Shown here: in pieces, positions 28,709 through 37,819 of the stretch
How positions within the stretch are numbered: the stretch's first letter is position 1
How the letters are laid out: each line of letters opens with the position of its first letter
DNA from: a bacterium
GTDB lineage: Bacteria > UBP6 > UBA1177 > JAKLFG01
NCBI GenBank assembly: GCA_022709425.1
Contig: JAKLIW010000008.1
Location: 1 to 64,000 of the forward strand
Reading direction: 5' to 3'
DNA: 64,000 nucleotides
Position numbers and translations under genes: made by a program
The notes under the pieces: generated by a model
What the model saw: only the letters and a program-made list of their open reading frames with translations
Told to the model about the DNA's origin: nothing
The model's database searches: none

Positions 28709-29288
28709 CACGCACGAAGGAATAAATGGTAAGAGAGTCGTTGTCGGTGATCTCTATGCGTCCCGGGAAGATGAGCGGCAGAACGCTTTTATGATAGTCG
28801 CCGAAATGCGCATCGATGGTCCCCGCCGAAAGTCGGAACGGAAGCATACTGGTGCGATAGAGGGCCACCTGAGGCGCGTTCGATGAGGCGTTCTCGCGTC
28901 CGATGACGACGGTCAGGTCGCCTTCGGGGCCGGTGGTCGAAAGCATCTTTTTCTCGATATCGATGCCGAGCCCTTTCAGGTAGCTGATGAGTACGTCGGC
29001 CTGTTCGGGCGGTTTCAGGGATGTGTTCTTCGGAAAAAAGAGTCGCAACCACGGAGGCATCTTTTCGCCGGTGAACAGGGTTGTTGTGGCGCCCACGGTA
29101 AGTGAGAGTTCGTCCTTCGTGCGGTCGTAGACGATGAGGACGGGGGTGGCGGGGGTTCCTTCAAGAGTTCCTTTCACTTCGATACGCGGCAGATCGATGG
29201 CGGTCTTTTTGACCATCTCCTGAGCCATCTGCGCGGGGGTCAGGAAAAAACCGAGAAGCAAGAGCAACGGGAAAATGAGGTTGTGCAT
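28695..29288 (-). CDS. Secreted protein of unknown function
   Basis: 197 aa with a clear signal peptide (LIFPLLLLLGFFLTPAQ). The mature part has IEVKGTLEGTPATPVLIVYDRT near residue 36 and alternating beta segments. It starts 7 nt after galU and is followed by another envelope lipoprotein, so the pair may act together in the periplasm. No family recognised. Confidence 0.75.
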   Translation of the reverse strand: MHNLIFPLLLLLGFFLTPAQMAQEMVKKTAIDLPRIEVKGTLEGTPATPVLIVYDRTKDELSLTVGATTTLFTGEKMPPWLRLFFPKNTSLKPPEQADVLISYLKGLGIDIEKKMLSTTGPEGDLTVVIGRENASSNAPQVALYRTSMLPFRLSAGTIDAHFGDYHKSVLPLIFPGRIEITDNDSLTIYSFVRDEYR

Positions 29289-29295
29289 GCTGTTC

Positions 29296-30150
29296 CTATG
29301 AGGTCATCCGGCGCAATGTTTCAATGAAACCGGGGATCCGCTTGGCGGCGAGAAAGGCGTTGGCGTAGGCGTATCCATCCTTGTCGCCCGCGTCGAAGAC
29401 CAGATCGTCGTCGCGCAGGACCAGTCCGAGCATCGGCTGTTTCCGGCACAGTGTGTTGAGCGCGTCGGTGAGCTGTATCTCCCCCTTCGCGCCGGGAGTC
29501 GTTTTTTCCAGTATCGGTCCGATGGCACCGGGGAGTAGGTATCGTCCGACGATGGCGAGGTTTGAATCGGTCCCTTTGACCCCCGGTTTCTCGACCAGCT
29601 GCCGTATTTCGAAAAAACCGTCACGTTCCTCGCCTTCGGCCATGCCGTAGCGTTTCCGGTCCTCGTCGGGGACCCGCATCAGCGCTATCACGGGGCGGTC
29701 GTGTTGCTCATAAAGCCGTTTCATCCGCACCATCACGTTATCGGGATCGCGCGATACGAGGAACATGTCGGGGAGCATTACGGCGAAGGGATCGGTCGGT
29801 ACCGCGGTCATGCCGCGCAGTACCGCGTGGCCGAGTCCTTTCTGGCTTTTCTGCCGGACCGCGATGACCTCGGCGAGGTCCTCGAGCCGCTCGAGCTCCC
29901 GTCGGATATCTTCGGGCAGGTTGCCTTGAAGGAACTTTGGGTTTATGCGATCGAAATGATCGACGATAGCCTCTTTACCTTCGGAGGTGACCAGCACGAT
30001 ATTGTTGATGCCGGCCTGCGCCGCCTCTTCAGCGATATGCTGTATAACGGGGCGATCATAAAGCGGGAAGGCTTCCTTGGGTATCGCTTTGGATGCGGGC
30101 AGAAATCGGGTCGCGAGCCCCGCAGCCGGGATAATGGCGTGGGAGAGCAT
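29296..30150 (-). CDS. galU: UTP-glucose-1-phosphate uridylyltransferase
   Basis: 284 aa. It makes UDP-glucose from UTP and glucose-1-phosphate for envelope polysaccharide. The nucleotide-binding motif GLATRFLPASKAIPKE (11-26) differs from the common GxGTRxLPxTKxxPKE only by tolerated changes. VVEKP-type and GEIQLTDAL motifs follow near 185 and 225. It lies 6 nt after dksA in one operon. Confidence 0.93.
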   Translation of the reverse strand: MLSHAIIPAAGLATRFLPASKAIPKEAFPLYDRPVIQHIAEEAAQAGINNIVLVTSEGKEAIVDHFDRINPKFLQGNLPEDIRRELERLEDLAEVIAVRQKSQKGLGHAVLRGMTAVPTDPFAVMLPDMFLVSRDPDNVMVRMKRLYEQHDRPVIALMRVPDEDRKRYGMAEGEERDGFFEIRQLVEKPGVKGTDSNLAIVGRYLLPGAIGPILEKTTPGAKGEIQLTDALNTLCRKQPMLGLVLRDDDLVFDAGDKDGYAYANAFLAAKRIPGFIETLRRMTS

Positions 30151-30156
30151 TCGAGC

Positions 30157-30549
30157 TTATCTCCGCCGGAGCGCCTTATCGCGCTCTTCACGTTCTTCCT
30201 GTTCTTTTTTGCATTCGATGCAGAGGCTCGCCACCGGGCGCATCTCGAGGCGGTCGGCGCCGATATCCATGCCGCATGCCTCGCAAACGCCGTAAGTGCC
30301 GTTGTCGATCTTGGCGAGCATCTCGTGCAGTTTGTTGATGAGTTTGCGGTCGCGATCGCGCAGGCGCAGCAGGCGTGAGCGCTCTTCAAGGAAATTGGCC
30401 TGATCGGCCTCGTCGCCGTGGAATTTTTCGGAAGGATCGTTGGTCTCACTTTCGAGCTCTTCGACCTTTTCCTTGTTCCGCTCTTCGATCTCCCGCAATT
30501 CGGCCGTCAGTTTCTTGCGAAAGTGTTCGGTCTGCTTCTTGGTCAACAT
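30157..30549 (-). CDS. dksA: DksA/TraR-type zinc-finger transcription factor
   Basis: 130 aa. A long N-terminal coiled coil with an acidic tip (DEADQA near 46-51) is followed by a C4 zinc finger with Cys 89, 92, 110 and 113. DksA binds the RNA polymerase secondary channel and works with ppGpp. The tip lacks the exact DxxDxA spacing of E. coli DksA. GGGGAG lies before the ATG. It is second in the operon, 18 nt after the upstream lipoprotein gene. Confidence 0.9.
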   Translation of the reverse strand: MLTKKQTEHFRKKLTAELREIEERNKEKVEELESETNDPSEKFHGDEADQANFLEERSRLLRLRDRDRKLINKLHEMLAKIDNGTYGVCEACGMDIGADRLEMRPVASLCIECKKEQEEREERDKALRRR

Positions 30550-30567
30550 ACGCGTTCTCCCCAGTAT

Positions 30568-31572
30568 TTATTCCTGTTTGATCAGGATATCGATCTTGTA
30601 ACTGTTCTTGGCGATCTTGCCCTTTTCCACGATTTGCGTTGCCTGTCCGGTGAAAGTGGCCGATCCGCCGGCATCAAGCCCGTCAACGGTCACGGTGTAT
30701 TCGCCGGCCGGGACATCGTATATGGTCATGGTTCTTTTCGCATAATCGCAAGGCATCTCTTGTGTGATGGTGTCGTCCTCTCGCGTTAAGGTGGCACGGA
30801 TGATGGTGATGCCGGCATCAGAGCAGGAGGTGATGCTCTTGCTGTCGAAATCCCATGTCACGGAAAGATCGGAAACGACGAGGTCGAGGTGATCTTTGAG
30901 TGAGATGGGGGTGTTTTGCGCGTCGACCAGCGTAAACTCAAGTATCTCGCCCGCCGCCCGCACCCGTTCGCTGTCGTCGGTGCGGTATCCGGCGACCGTT
31001 AAGGCATATTTTCCCGCCGCGATGTTATTGACGGCGAACGATTCGGCCTGACAAAGGATAGGAAGTTCGGAAACGACTTTTTCCTGACCCCATACGATGG
31101 CCGAAACGGGATCTCCTTCCTGCAAGGCCGATATCTTGAGCAACGATACCCCCAGAGAGCTACAGAGAGTCTTGCTCCATGAAAGGGAAAAGCCTCCCCG
31201 ATACTGACGCATGGGTATGTTCAGGGTTTTGTCCCCCAGCAGATCGACCGAGGTCGAACTCCAGCTCTTGATGTTCCCGGTGGCATCAAGCAATTCGATG
31301 GTGACATAATAGGTGCCGGAGGTCAGGTCGATCGAAGTGGAGGCCGCCTCTTTGGTGCAGGACAATTCGTGTGTTTTGCGGGTCTCGAAGGTCTCGTTAT
31401 AGACGGTCACCGAAAACTTGCCGTTATCGGGAAGATAGGAGGTACAGTCGGCCGCCTCCTGCGGATCGAATTGGAAGTTCAAGGTCAGGACATAGGTCTT
31501 CTCGGCGTCGGAACCACATCCGAGAAGAACGAGACTCCCCACAAAAAGAGAAATCAGCAAGAGTTTCCGCAT
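30568..31572 (-). CDS. Lipoprotein with repeated beta-sandwich modules
   Basis: 334 aa from the ATG at 31572, preceded by GGGGAAG; the longer frame upstream is antisense to the response regulator. The lipobox is LLGC. Three modules of about 90 residues share the pattern YxVTxxxxDxxG (TYYVTIELLDATG, KYALTVAGYRTDD, EYTVTVDGLDAGG), which suggests carbohydrate-binding or Ig-like folds. It heads the dksA-galU-priA operon. Confidence 0.8.
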   Translation of the reverse strand: MRKLLLISLFVGSLVLLGCGSDAEKTYVLTLNFQFDPQEAADCTSYLPDNGKFSVTVYNETFETRKTHELSCTKEAASTSIDLTSGTYYVTIELLDATGNIKSWSSTSVDLLGDKTLNIPMRQYRGGFSLSWSKTLCSSLGVSLLKISALQEGDPVSAIVWGQEKVVSELPILCQAESFAVNNIAAGKYALTVAGYRTDDSERVRAAGEILEFTLVDAQNTPISLKDHLDLVVSDLSVTWDFDSKSITSCSDAGITIIRATLTREDDTITQEMPCDYAKRTMTIYDVPAGEYTVTVDGLDAGGSATFTGQATQIVEKGKIAKNSYKIDILIKQE

Positions 31573-31615
31573 AGCTTCCCCCGTGCAATAAGCCCTCGAA
31601 AATACTAACCGGGCG

Positions 31616-31644
31616 ATTATAGCGTGCCGGAATGCTTTTTTCAA
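31616..31644 (-). promoter_or_regulatory. Promoter of the lipoprotein-dksA-galU-priA operon
   Basis: On the minus strand TTGAAA (31644-31639) and a perfect TATAAT (31621-31616) are spaced 17 bp apart. It is divergent from, and 8 bp away from, the promoter of the regulator gene. Confidence 0.75.
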
Positions 31645-31652
31645 GAAATACC

Positions 31653-31680
31653 TTGCGCTCATGCGTTGTTTCGGTACAAT
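31653..31680 (+). promoter_or_regulatory. Promoter of the NtrC-type regulator
   Basis: TTGCGC at 31653-31658 and TACAAT at 31675-31680 with a 16-bp spacer; leader about 24 nt with GGAGAGG. Confidence 0.5.
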
Positions 31681-31710
31681 GAAACGATTTCGGAGGGAAA
31701 TGGAGAGGTT

Positions 31711-33066
31711 ATGAAACACCGCATACTGCTGGTCGACGACGAGGCGGCGCTCCTCGGCACGATGCGTCAGATACTCGAGAAACAGGGCTACGATATCCTC
31801 ACCGCGCAGTCGGGCATCGAGGCGATGGGGATTATCAAGCGCGAGATCGAGTCGCTGTCGCTGGTCCTCACCGATCTGTTGATGCCGGGCGGTTTCGACG
31901 GGATCGACCTCATGGAGGCGGTCCACGAACTCGACGCCGACATTCCGGTCATCGTGATCACCGCCTACGGCAACGTCGAGACGGCGGTCAAGGCGATGCA
32001 GAAAGGGGCCTTCAATTTTCTGACCAAGCCGGTCAACTACAAGGTCCTGCTTCAACAGATAGAGAAGGCGGCCGAGACGCTCTCCCTGCGCGAGGAGAAT
32101 AAACGGCTCCGGCGCGAGATCGAGTCGTTGCAGGAGGACCGGTTCCGCATCGTTCATGTTTCGGAGAAGATGAAACGTCTCATGGAATCGGCGGCCGAGG
32201 TGGCGCGGACCGACGACACGGTCCTTATCACCGGCGAATCGGGGACCGGCAAGGAACTCGTGGCCCGCTACATACTCAACGAAAGCCCGCGCGCGCGCCG
32301 TCCCTTCGTCGCCTTCAACGCGGCGGCGGTCCACCCGAACCTCATTGAATCGGAGCTCTTCGGCTTCAAGAAAGGGGCCTTCACGGGGGCCGATCGCAAC
32401 TCGCCCGGTTATGTCGGTGCGGCGGAGGGGGGCACGCTCTTTATCGACGAGATCGGTGAGATGCCGCTTGCTCTTCAACCGAAGCTTCTTCGTTTCATGC
32501 AGGAACGGGAATATCTGCCGGTCGGCGCCGCCACGCCGGTCCGCAGCGATGTCCGGGTCATCGCCGCCACCAACAAGGACCTTGAGAAAGAGATAGTCAA
32601 AGAGCATTTCCGACAGGATCTCTACTACCGTATCTCGCGCTTCACCCTTCGCGTTCCCTCACTGCGCGAACGGCGCGAAGATATCCCGCCGCTGGTGAAG
32701 TTCTTCGTTGAACGCTTCTCGGCGCAGTACAAAAAGCCGTTGCGTTATCCCGACGAACCCACCTTGGCGCGACTCATCGAGCGCGACTGGCCCGGCAATA
32801 TCCGTGAATTGGAGCATGCCGTGGCGCGCTGGGTGTTGACGGCGGGCGAACGGCCCGAGCCTGTTGAGTCGGTTCGGCCCGACGGTGCGATACCGGAAGC
32901 GATCTATTCGTTCCGGTTGGGCGAGAAGAATATGAAGGAGATCGAGAAAGAGGTCATCGAGGCGGCGCTCCGTTTCACCGGCGGCAACAAGGCGAAAACG
33001 GCGCAGATGCTCGCCATCTCCGAACGCACCATCTACCGCAAGATCACGGGCGACGAAGAGCTCTGA
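31711..33066 (+). CDS. NtrC-family sigma54-dependent response regulator
   Basis: 451 aa from the ATG at 31711 (TGGAGAGG upstream). The receiver domain has the phospho-acceptor Asp 55 and Lys 106. The AAA+ domain has GESGTGKE at 175-182 and an intact GAFTGA loop at 222-227, so it should activate sigma54 promoters. A Fis-type helix-turn-helix lies at the C-terminus (about 410-450). No histidine kinase gene is in the window, so the sensor is unlinked. Its targets are unknown. Confidence 0.95.
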   Translation: MKHRILLVDDEAALLGTMRQILEKQGYDILTAQSGIEAMGIIKREIESLSLVLTDLLMPGGFDGIDLMEAVHELDADIPVIVITAYGNVETAVKAMQKGAFNFLTKPVNYKVLLQQIEKAAETLSLREENKRLRREIESLQEDRFRIVHVSEKMKRLMESAAEVARTDDTVLITGESGTGKELVARYILNESPRARRPFVAFNAAAVHPNLIESELFGFKKGAFTGADRNSPGYVGAAEGGTLFIDEIGEMPLALQPKLLRFMQEREYLPVGAATPVRSDVRVIAATNKDLEKEIVKEHFRQDLYYRISRFTLRVPSLRERREDIPPLVKFFVERFSAQYKKPLRYPDEPTLARLIERDWPGNIRELEHAVARWVLTAGERPEPVESVRPDGAIPEAIYSFRLGEKNMKEIEKEVIEAALRFTGGNKAKTAQMLAISERTIYRKITGDEEL

Positions 33067-33082
33067 ACGACATTTTTATCCG

Positions 33083-33910
33083 TTAAAAAGTGAAGGCGAC
33101 GCCGAGGTTCGCGCCAAGCCCGTTGGATGCGTGGGCATAGGTGTCGAGGAAGGTGTAGGAGAGCGATCCGGTCAGAAGCACCCGTTCATGGACCCACCCT
33201 TCGACACCGGAAAACACGTTTGCCGTGTTGCCGACGCCCATGAAATTTAATACATTGGGCGTCACCATGCCGCTACCGAGGAATATATGGACCTTTTCGT
33301 GCGGATAGCCGCCGACCCACGCCTTGAAGGTATGCATACCCTGATCGTAGAGGTTCATCGCGGCGCCGAAGTAAGCCTTATCCATGCTTCCCGCCTTGAG
33401 CGCGACCACCGGATATATCCAGAAGCCGGATCCCCATATGGCGTAGTCTATGGTTGATGCATCGTCGCCGCCGTCGCGTTGGAGGAGCGGCTGTGTGGAA
33501 CCGAGGCCGAAAGATATCTCGACATTCGGGTGGATATAGGTGGCGAAAATACTCTCCGAAAGCGATATGGTGGTCATGTTGCGGCTTGCAACGGGCTTGG
33601 CCTTGTCCTCGATCTGGTCATATTTATCGCTCTTTACGTAGATATGCCATCGTTCGATGTCGTGGTAGAATGTGGTGGTGGCATCTATCTGCCAGTCGTT
33701 CCACCGCTTGGCGTACCGCATGTTGAGAAAATAGTAATCGAAAAGGGTGTATTTGTTCCACGCATTGGAACAGCCGGGACTGAACAGGACGCCGTAGGCG
33801 CCGTAGCCGCCGTTGATGCCGAGCATGTTGCCCTCCTCGGGCGCTTTCTCGTAGGCGATGGAGATGCTCGAGAGCAGGGCAAGCACGATGAGCAGTACAT
33901 AGATGCGCAT
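33083..33910 (-). CDS. Small outer-membrane beta-barrel protein
   Basis: 275 aa from the ATG at 33910, which follows AGGAGG. A signal peptide (VLLIVLALLSSISIA) precedes alternating Tyr/Gly-rich amphipathic strands. The chain ends in Phe (VAFTF), the usual signal for BAM insertion. No specific family is recognised. It is the last gene of the long leftward run and starts 10 nt after nadD. Confidence 0.72.
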   Translation of the reverse strand: MRIYVLLIVLALLSSISIAYEKAPEEGNMLGINGGYGAYGVLFSPGCSNAWNKYTLFDYYFLNMRYAKRWNDWQIDATTTFYHDIERWHIYVKSDKYDQIEDKAKPVASRNMTTISLSESIFATYIHPNVEISFGLGSTQPLLQRDGGDDASTIDYAIWGSGFWIYPVVALKAGSMDKAYFGAAMNLYDQGMHTFKAWVGGYPHEKVHIFLGSGMVTPNVLNFMGVGNTANVFSGVEGWVHERVLLTGSLSYTFLDTYAHASNGLGANLGVAFTF

Positions 33911-33920
33911 GGTTCGCCTC

Positions 33921-34496
33921 CTAGTTCTTGGGCCAATATAATCCCTTGTCTTTGACGAATTCGGGGATCGCGGCGGGAACGAGGTGTTCCCACGGAGCGT
34001 TCTGCGCGACCGCCGTTCGTATCGCAGTACTCGAAATGTCGGGGAGGGCGAGCTGGAGATTCGAACCGCCGCCGCGACCGATGACCAGCGGCTTGGCCAG
34101 TTGGGAGAGTTCGTCGAATTCCTTCCAGTCGGCGCGCGCCTTCCAGTTGTCCTCGCCGATGATGAGGTGGTAATCGCGCGGGCCGTATTCTTCACGCAGA
34201 TGACGGACCAGATCGATGGTGTAGACGGGGCGCTGCGGCAGCGCCTGTTCGTCGGCGAGCACCTTCACGCGGCGGCGACCTTTCCACGGTGCGGCGAGCA
34301 GGCGGCACATCGTGAGGCGCAGTTCGAAAGGGCTCATCGTATAGCCGAAGGCATGGGCGGCACTGGGGATGACCCAGACCTCATCCATGCCGAACTTTTC
34401 AAGACAGAGGAACAGCGTGAGTTGATGCCCCAGATGGGGCGGGTCGAATTTGCCGCCGAAGAGGGCGACGCGGTCAGCTGAGGATGTCTTTCGCAT
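33921..34496 (-). CDS. nadD: Nicotinate-nucleotide adenylyltransferase
   Basis: 191 aa. It adenylates nicotinate mononucleotide in NAD synthesis. The motif FGGKFDPPHLGH (Thr replaced by Lys) and the C-terminal ISSTAIR are the family signatures. The ATG at 34496 lies inside the end of nadE (23-nt overlap) with no clear ribosome site, so translation is probably coupled. It follows the two NAD synthetase genes, making a compact NAD block. Confidence 0.93.
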   Translation of the reverse strand: MRKTSSADRVALFGGKFDPPHLGHQLTLFLCLEKFGMDEVWVIPSAAHAFGYTMSPFELRLTMCRLLAAPWKGRRRVKVLADEQALPQRPVYTIDLVRHLREEYGPRDYHLIIGEDNWKARADWKEFDELSQLAKPLVIGRGGGSNLQLALPDISSTAIRTAVAQNAPWEHLVPAAIPEFVKDKGLYWPKN

Positions 34497-35331
34497 ACAG
34501 GAAGTCCACCCCGAAGGTCCGTGTATCGAGTTTCGCGATGATCGGTATCTTGCGCTTATAGTGCATCGCGAGCATTTTCTTCGAAACGAAGCCGACGAGC
34601 GCCGGGTCGGCCCCCTGCGCGATGAGGGCGGCGGGACTTTCGCGGCGGTCGAGGAGCCGGTGGAGCACCGGGTCCATGTCGGCGTAGCGGAAACCGATCT
34701 CACCCTCGTCGGTCTGCCCTTCCCACAGGTCGGCCGACGGCGCCTTCTCGATGAGCGCCTTCGGTATCCCGAGGTGGCGCGAGAGGGCGTAGACATCGGT
34801 CTTGTAGAGGTCGCCGATCGGGTTGACCGCCGATGCGCTGTCGCCGAAGAGCGTCGCGTAACCGAGCGCTATCTCGCTTTTGTTGCTGGTGCCGAGCACC
34901 ATCGCGCGGTGGGCGAGCGAATAGTCGAACAGCGCCGTCATCCGCATCCGCGCCATCGCGTTGCCGAGCCGTCCGGCCCGCAGGGTGTCGCGGTCGGTCA
35001 TGAGGTCGCGTTCGAAGCCGTCGACCGCGGCCGTTATGTCGAGCAGGTGGTGCCGTATACCGAGCGCTTTGACGATCTTCTTCGCGTCGGTGACCGAACC
35101 CTTCGACGAGGATCGGTAGGGCATGAGCAGTCCCGTCACCCGCTTCGGGCCGAGCGCCCGGGCCGCGAGGTAGGCGACCAGCGCCGAATCGATGCCGCCC
35201 GAAAGGCCCAGCACTACGCCGTCGAACCCGGCCCGCTCGGTCTCGCGCCGGATGAAGAAGGTAAGGGCGTCGGCGGCCAGTTGACCGTTGAGCGGCGGCA
35301 GGGTGAGGGGCGGGCGCTCCTTTTTACGCAA
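34474..35331 (-). CDS. nadE: NAD synthetase, ammonia-ligase domain only
   Basis: 285 aa from a TTG at 35331, chosen because AGGAG lies five bases upstream and no ATG or GTG lies before the conserved core. The PP-loop SGGIDSALV sits near residue 44, followed by LMPYRSSS and the KSEIALGYATLFGD region. It amidates deamido-NAD. The glutaminase part is encoded by the separate gene upstream, with an 8-nt overlap, so this is a split version of glutamine-dependent NadE. Confidence 0.92.
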   Translation of the reverse strand: MRKKERPPLTLPPLNGQLAADALTFFIRRETERAGFDGVVLGLSGGIDSALVAYLAARALGPKRVTGLLMPYRSSSKGSVTDAKKIVKALGIRHHLLDITAAVDGFERDLMTDRDTLRAGRLGNAMARMRMTALFDYSLAHRAMVLGTSNKSEIALGYATLFGDSASAVNPIGDLYKTDVYALSRHLGIPKALIEKAPSADLWEGQTDEGEIGFRYADMDPVLHRLLDRRESPAALIAQGADPALVGFVSKKMLAMHYKRKIPIIAKLDTRTFGVDFLYAKDILS

Positions 35332-36160
35332 ACAGACTCCTGAGGATCTCCCGGTCGTGCGCCGAGACGACGGGCGCCTTGGCACGGGTCCGCGAGAGTG
35401 CCTCGATATCGATGTCGACAAAAAGAATTTCTTCTTTGAAGAGGTCGGCCCGTTTCAGGACGCCGTCGTGGTCGGTGGCCACCGATCCGCCGGCGAAGAT
35501 CAGGCTGTCCTCGACGCCGACCCGCTGGGCATTCAGCGTTGCCGCGCCGTAGACGCGGGCGAGATATTCGGCGTTGTGCTCCCACCCTTCGAGGTTGGAC
35601 GGCCGTTTGCCGCGGTAGCCGCGCGAAGGGCTGGCGGCCGGGACGATGACGAGGTGCGGCATTCCGTCGGGGAGCTGTGCGAGCGCCACCGGCAGGGCGG
35701 GGTGCCACATATCCTCGCAGATGAGTACTGCGGCGGTGGCGCCGCCCGGCAGTTCGTGGGCGCAGAGCGACGATCCGGCGCGGAAATGGCGCGATTCGTC
35801 GAACATCCCGTAGGTCGGCAGGTTCACCTTGCGCTGAACGCCGATGAGTTCCGCCTTCTTCGCGCCGCAGCGGATGAGGGCGTAGGAATTATAGATCGCG
35901 CCGCGGGTCTTTTCGGGGAAGCCGACGCCGATAACAGTGCCGGACAGTCCCGCATCATCGAACAGGGCGGCCGCCTCACGGGCCGAGAGGGCGATATCCT
36001 TCACGCGGTCCTCAAGGAGATACCCGGACAGCGATAGTTCGGGAAAGACGACCAGCGTTGCTCCGCCCTTCACCGCCTCCTTCGCGAGCCGCAGATGAGT
36101 CGCCAGATTGCGGGTGATATCGCCGAGGAAGCAGTCGGATTGAGCTATAGCGGCGCGCAT
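35324..36160 (-). CDS. Nitrilase-superfamily amidohydrolase, likely glutaminase partner of NadE
   Basis: 278 aa. The nitrilase triad is visible: Glu in FPELSLSGY (near 40), Lys in QRKVNLPTYG (near 111) and Cys in CEDMW (near 148). The YGMFDE segment is typical of the glutaminase domain of glutamine-dependent NAD synthetase, where it releases ammonia. Its place directly upstream of a lone NadE domain supports this role. It overlaps the DUF4388 gene stop by 1 nt. Confidence 0.88.
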   Translation of the reverse strand: MRAAIAQSDCFLGDITRNLATHLRLAKEAVKGGATLVVFPELSLSGYLLEDRVKDIALSAREAAALFDDAGLSGTVIGVGFPEKTRGAIYNSYALIRCGAKKAELIGVQRKVNLPTYGMFDESRHFRAGSSLCAHELPGGATAAVLICEDMWHPALPVALAQLPDGMPHLVIVPAASPSRGYRGKRPSNLEGWEHNAEYLARVYGAATLNAQRVGVEDSLIFAGGSVATDHDGVLKRADLFKEEILFVDIDIEALSRTRAKAPVVSAHDREILRSLFA

Positions 36161-37323
36161 TACTTGGCCTCGACGAGATATTTCTTTTGTATCAACCGCT
36201 CAAGGATATTGAGGAGCTTGACCTCGGGGACCTTATCGGCGAAGTAGCCGACGATCTCGCGGACGGAGAAGGCGTTGGTTCCCATCAGATCAAGTATCTT
36301 CTGCTCCATCGGATCGGACAGAATACCGATACCGATACCCTTTTTCATGCGTGCGGCCGGCGGCAAGATGTCGCGGTAGAAATAAAGAGTGTAGTGATAT
36401 TCTGCGTTGTGGAGCGAATCTTTGAAGACGACGTTGTGCGGGTTTATGTTGCACAGGATGTGGAACTGTTCCGCCGCTTTCCAGTAGTCCTTTTTTCCCA
36501 TAGCGTCATGGGCGCTCCGGTATATCTTGGCCGTTTCGTCGGCCGATATCTGCTCTATATCTTGCGGCTTCGAAACGCCGCTGGCGGCGGTGAGCCGTTG
36601 GAAGATGTCCATTTCGTTGAGCGGAGTTCCGGCGCCGGGGAGCAGAAATCCCGCACGGTGCAATTCGATCATGTGCCGCGCGACGACATAGAAATGGACC
36701 GGAAGCGCCGTGAAGGTCTCGCGAAGCGTTTTGCCGATGGCGATGAGGTTGAGGATCATGAGATCGAGTTTCTTGATGTTGGACAGATCACGATTGGCGA
36801 TCGCCGCGTTGGGGGTATCGCCGAGTTCGCGGAACATCTGGATGATGCGGGCGAATTGTTCCTGCCGTTTCAGCAGGTGGGTCGAAAGATCGTCCACGGT
36901 CAGTCCTATCTCGACGCCGCTTACCGCCTTGGGGTAGGCGTCGTTCACCTCCCACGAGCCTTCCTGCCAGCAGGAGACGAGGAAGGCGGTATCGACCGTT
37001 TTGGCGATAATCGCCTCGCGTAGTTTGTCGACGGGGGCCAAGCCGATGAGCTGAAGTACCTGCGCCATCCGCACATCGGTCTCGAGTTGGGCTTGGTAGG
37101 CTCGATTGAATTGTTCGAGGGTGATGACCCCTTCGTTGATGAGGTACTGACCGAGATAATCGCTCGGGTCATTGGAACTCGACCCGGTGATATGGCGATC
37201 CTCGAAAAAGAGCGTTTTGACGTTGCCGGGCATGGTGAAGATGATGCGGCCGCGCCCGGTCTGGCGCATGATCTGGCCGATAAGGGTGATGAACGGTGTC
37301 CCTTTGACCGGTCCGCTAAGCAT
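36160..37323 (-). CDS. DUF4388-type (PATAN-like) regulatory protein
   Basis: 387 aa, no signal. The N-terminus (about 1-165) has the DUF4388 layout LIGQIMRQTGRGRIIF...LFFEDRHITGS, found in Myxococcus/Geobacter regulators of motility and signalling. A helical TPR-like region follows near 270-310, and the C-terminus looks winged-helix-like. It overlaps the downstream amidase and the upstream small gene. The precise partner is unknown. Confidence 0.75.
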   Translation of the reverse strand: MLSGPVKGTPFITLIGQIMRQTGRGRIIFTMPGNVKTLFFEDRHITGSSSNDPSDYLGQYLINEGVITLEQFNRAYQAQLETDVRMAQVLQLIGLAPVDKLREAIIAKTVDTAFLVSCWQEGSWEVNDAYPKAVSGVEIGLTVDDLSTHLLKRQEQFARIIQMFRELGDTPNAAIANRDLSNIKKLDLMILNLIAIGKTLRETFTALPVHFYVVARHMIELHRAGFLLPGAGTPLNEMDIFQRLTAASGVSKPQDIEQISADETAKIYRSAHDAMGKKDYWKAAEQFHILCNINPHNVVFKDSLHNAEYHYTLYFYRDILPPAARMKKGIGIGILSDPMEQKILDLMGTNAFSVREIVGYFADKVPEVKLLNILERLIQKKYLVEAK

Positions 37324-37819
37324 GGCGTTCCTCCTGTAGGGAAAGGTCGGTCACGAGGTGTTCCCGAATGCGGTATCCCGAACCGATGTGTTCGCGAATG
37401 ATGCCGCCGACGGGGATACGGTCGTCGGTTCGCAGGCCCATAGCGTGGGCCCACAGTTGTTCTGCGGTAGTGAGAGTATCGGTGGTAAGAGGCGTCTCGA
37501 GTAACTGCCGCGCCGTTTCAACGAATTCGCTTTCGGAGGCGCCGCCTTCGGTGAAACAGTTGATAAGGTGTCCAAAATAACCGGCCGCGGCAAGTAGCCC
37601 CGGACGATCGGCAAGGGGAGAACGCTCGACCAGCGTCCAATCGGAAAGGAAGCAGGAATCGCACCGGCGCGAGAAGGTCGCCTCGACGCGGTCGAACAGC
37701 AGGAACGCGTCGCGTCGCGAGAAGAGATCGACCTTGCCTTCACCGGGGACGAACAGCGAGTACCATAATCCTTTGGGGCTGCGGCGGTGAAAGGTGACGA
37801 TGCCGGTGCGCGTCTGCAT
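37316..37819 (-). CDS. Possible RecO-like protein
   Basis: 167 aa. The start MQTRTGIVTFHRRSP...GEGKVDLFSR recalls the OB-fold N-terminus of RecO, and the helical LAAAGYFGHLINCFTEGG recalls its middle domain. RecO is about 240 aa, so this would be a short form. Similarity is by eye only. It overlaps both neighbours (8 nt and 1 nt). Confidence 0.5.
   Translation of the reverse strand: MQTRTGIVTFHRRSPKGLWYSLFVPGEGKVDLFSRRDAFLLFDRVEATFSRRCDSCFLSDWTLVERSPLADRPGLLAAAGYFGHLINCFTEGGASESEFVETARQLLETPLTTDTLTTAEQLWAHAMGLRTDDRIPVGGIIREHIGSGYRIREHLVTDLSLQEERHA

Noticed and set aside
31573..32607. Long open frame continuing the lipoprotein gene upstream on the minus strand
   Set aside because: It is antisense to the NtrC-type regulator and lies beyond a good start, signal peptide and promoter.
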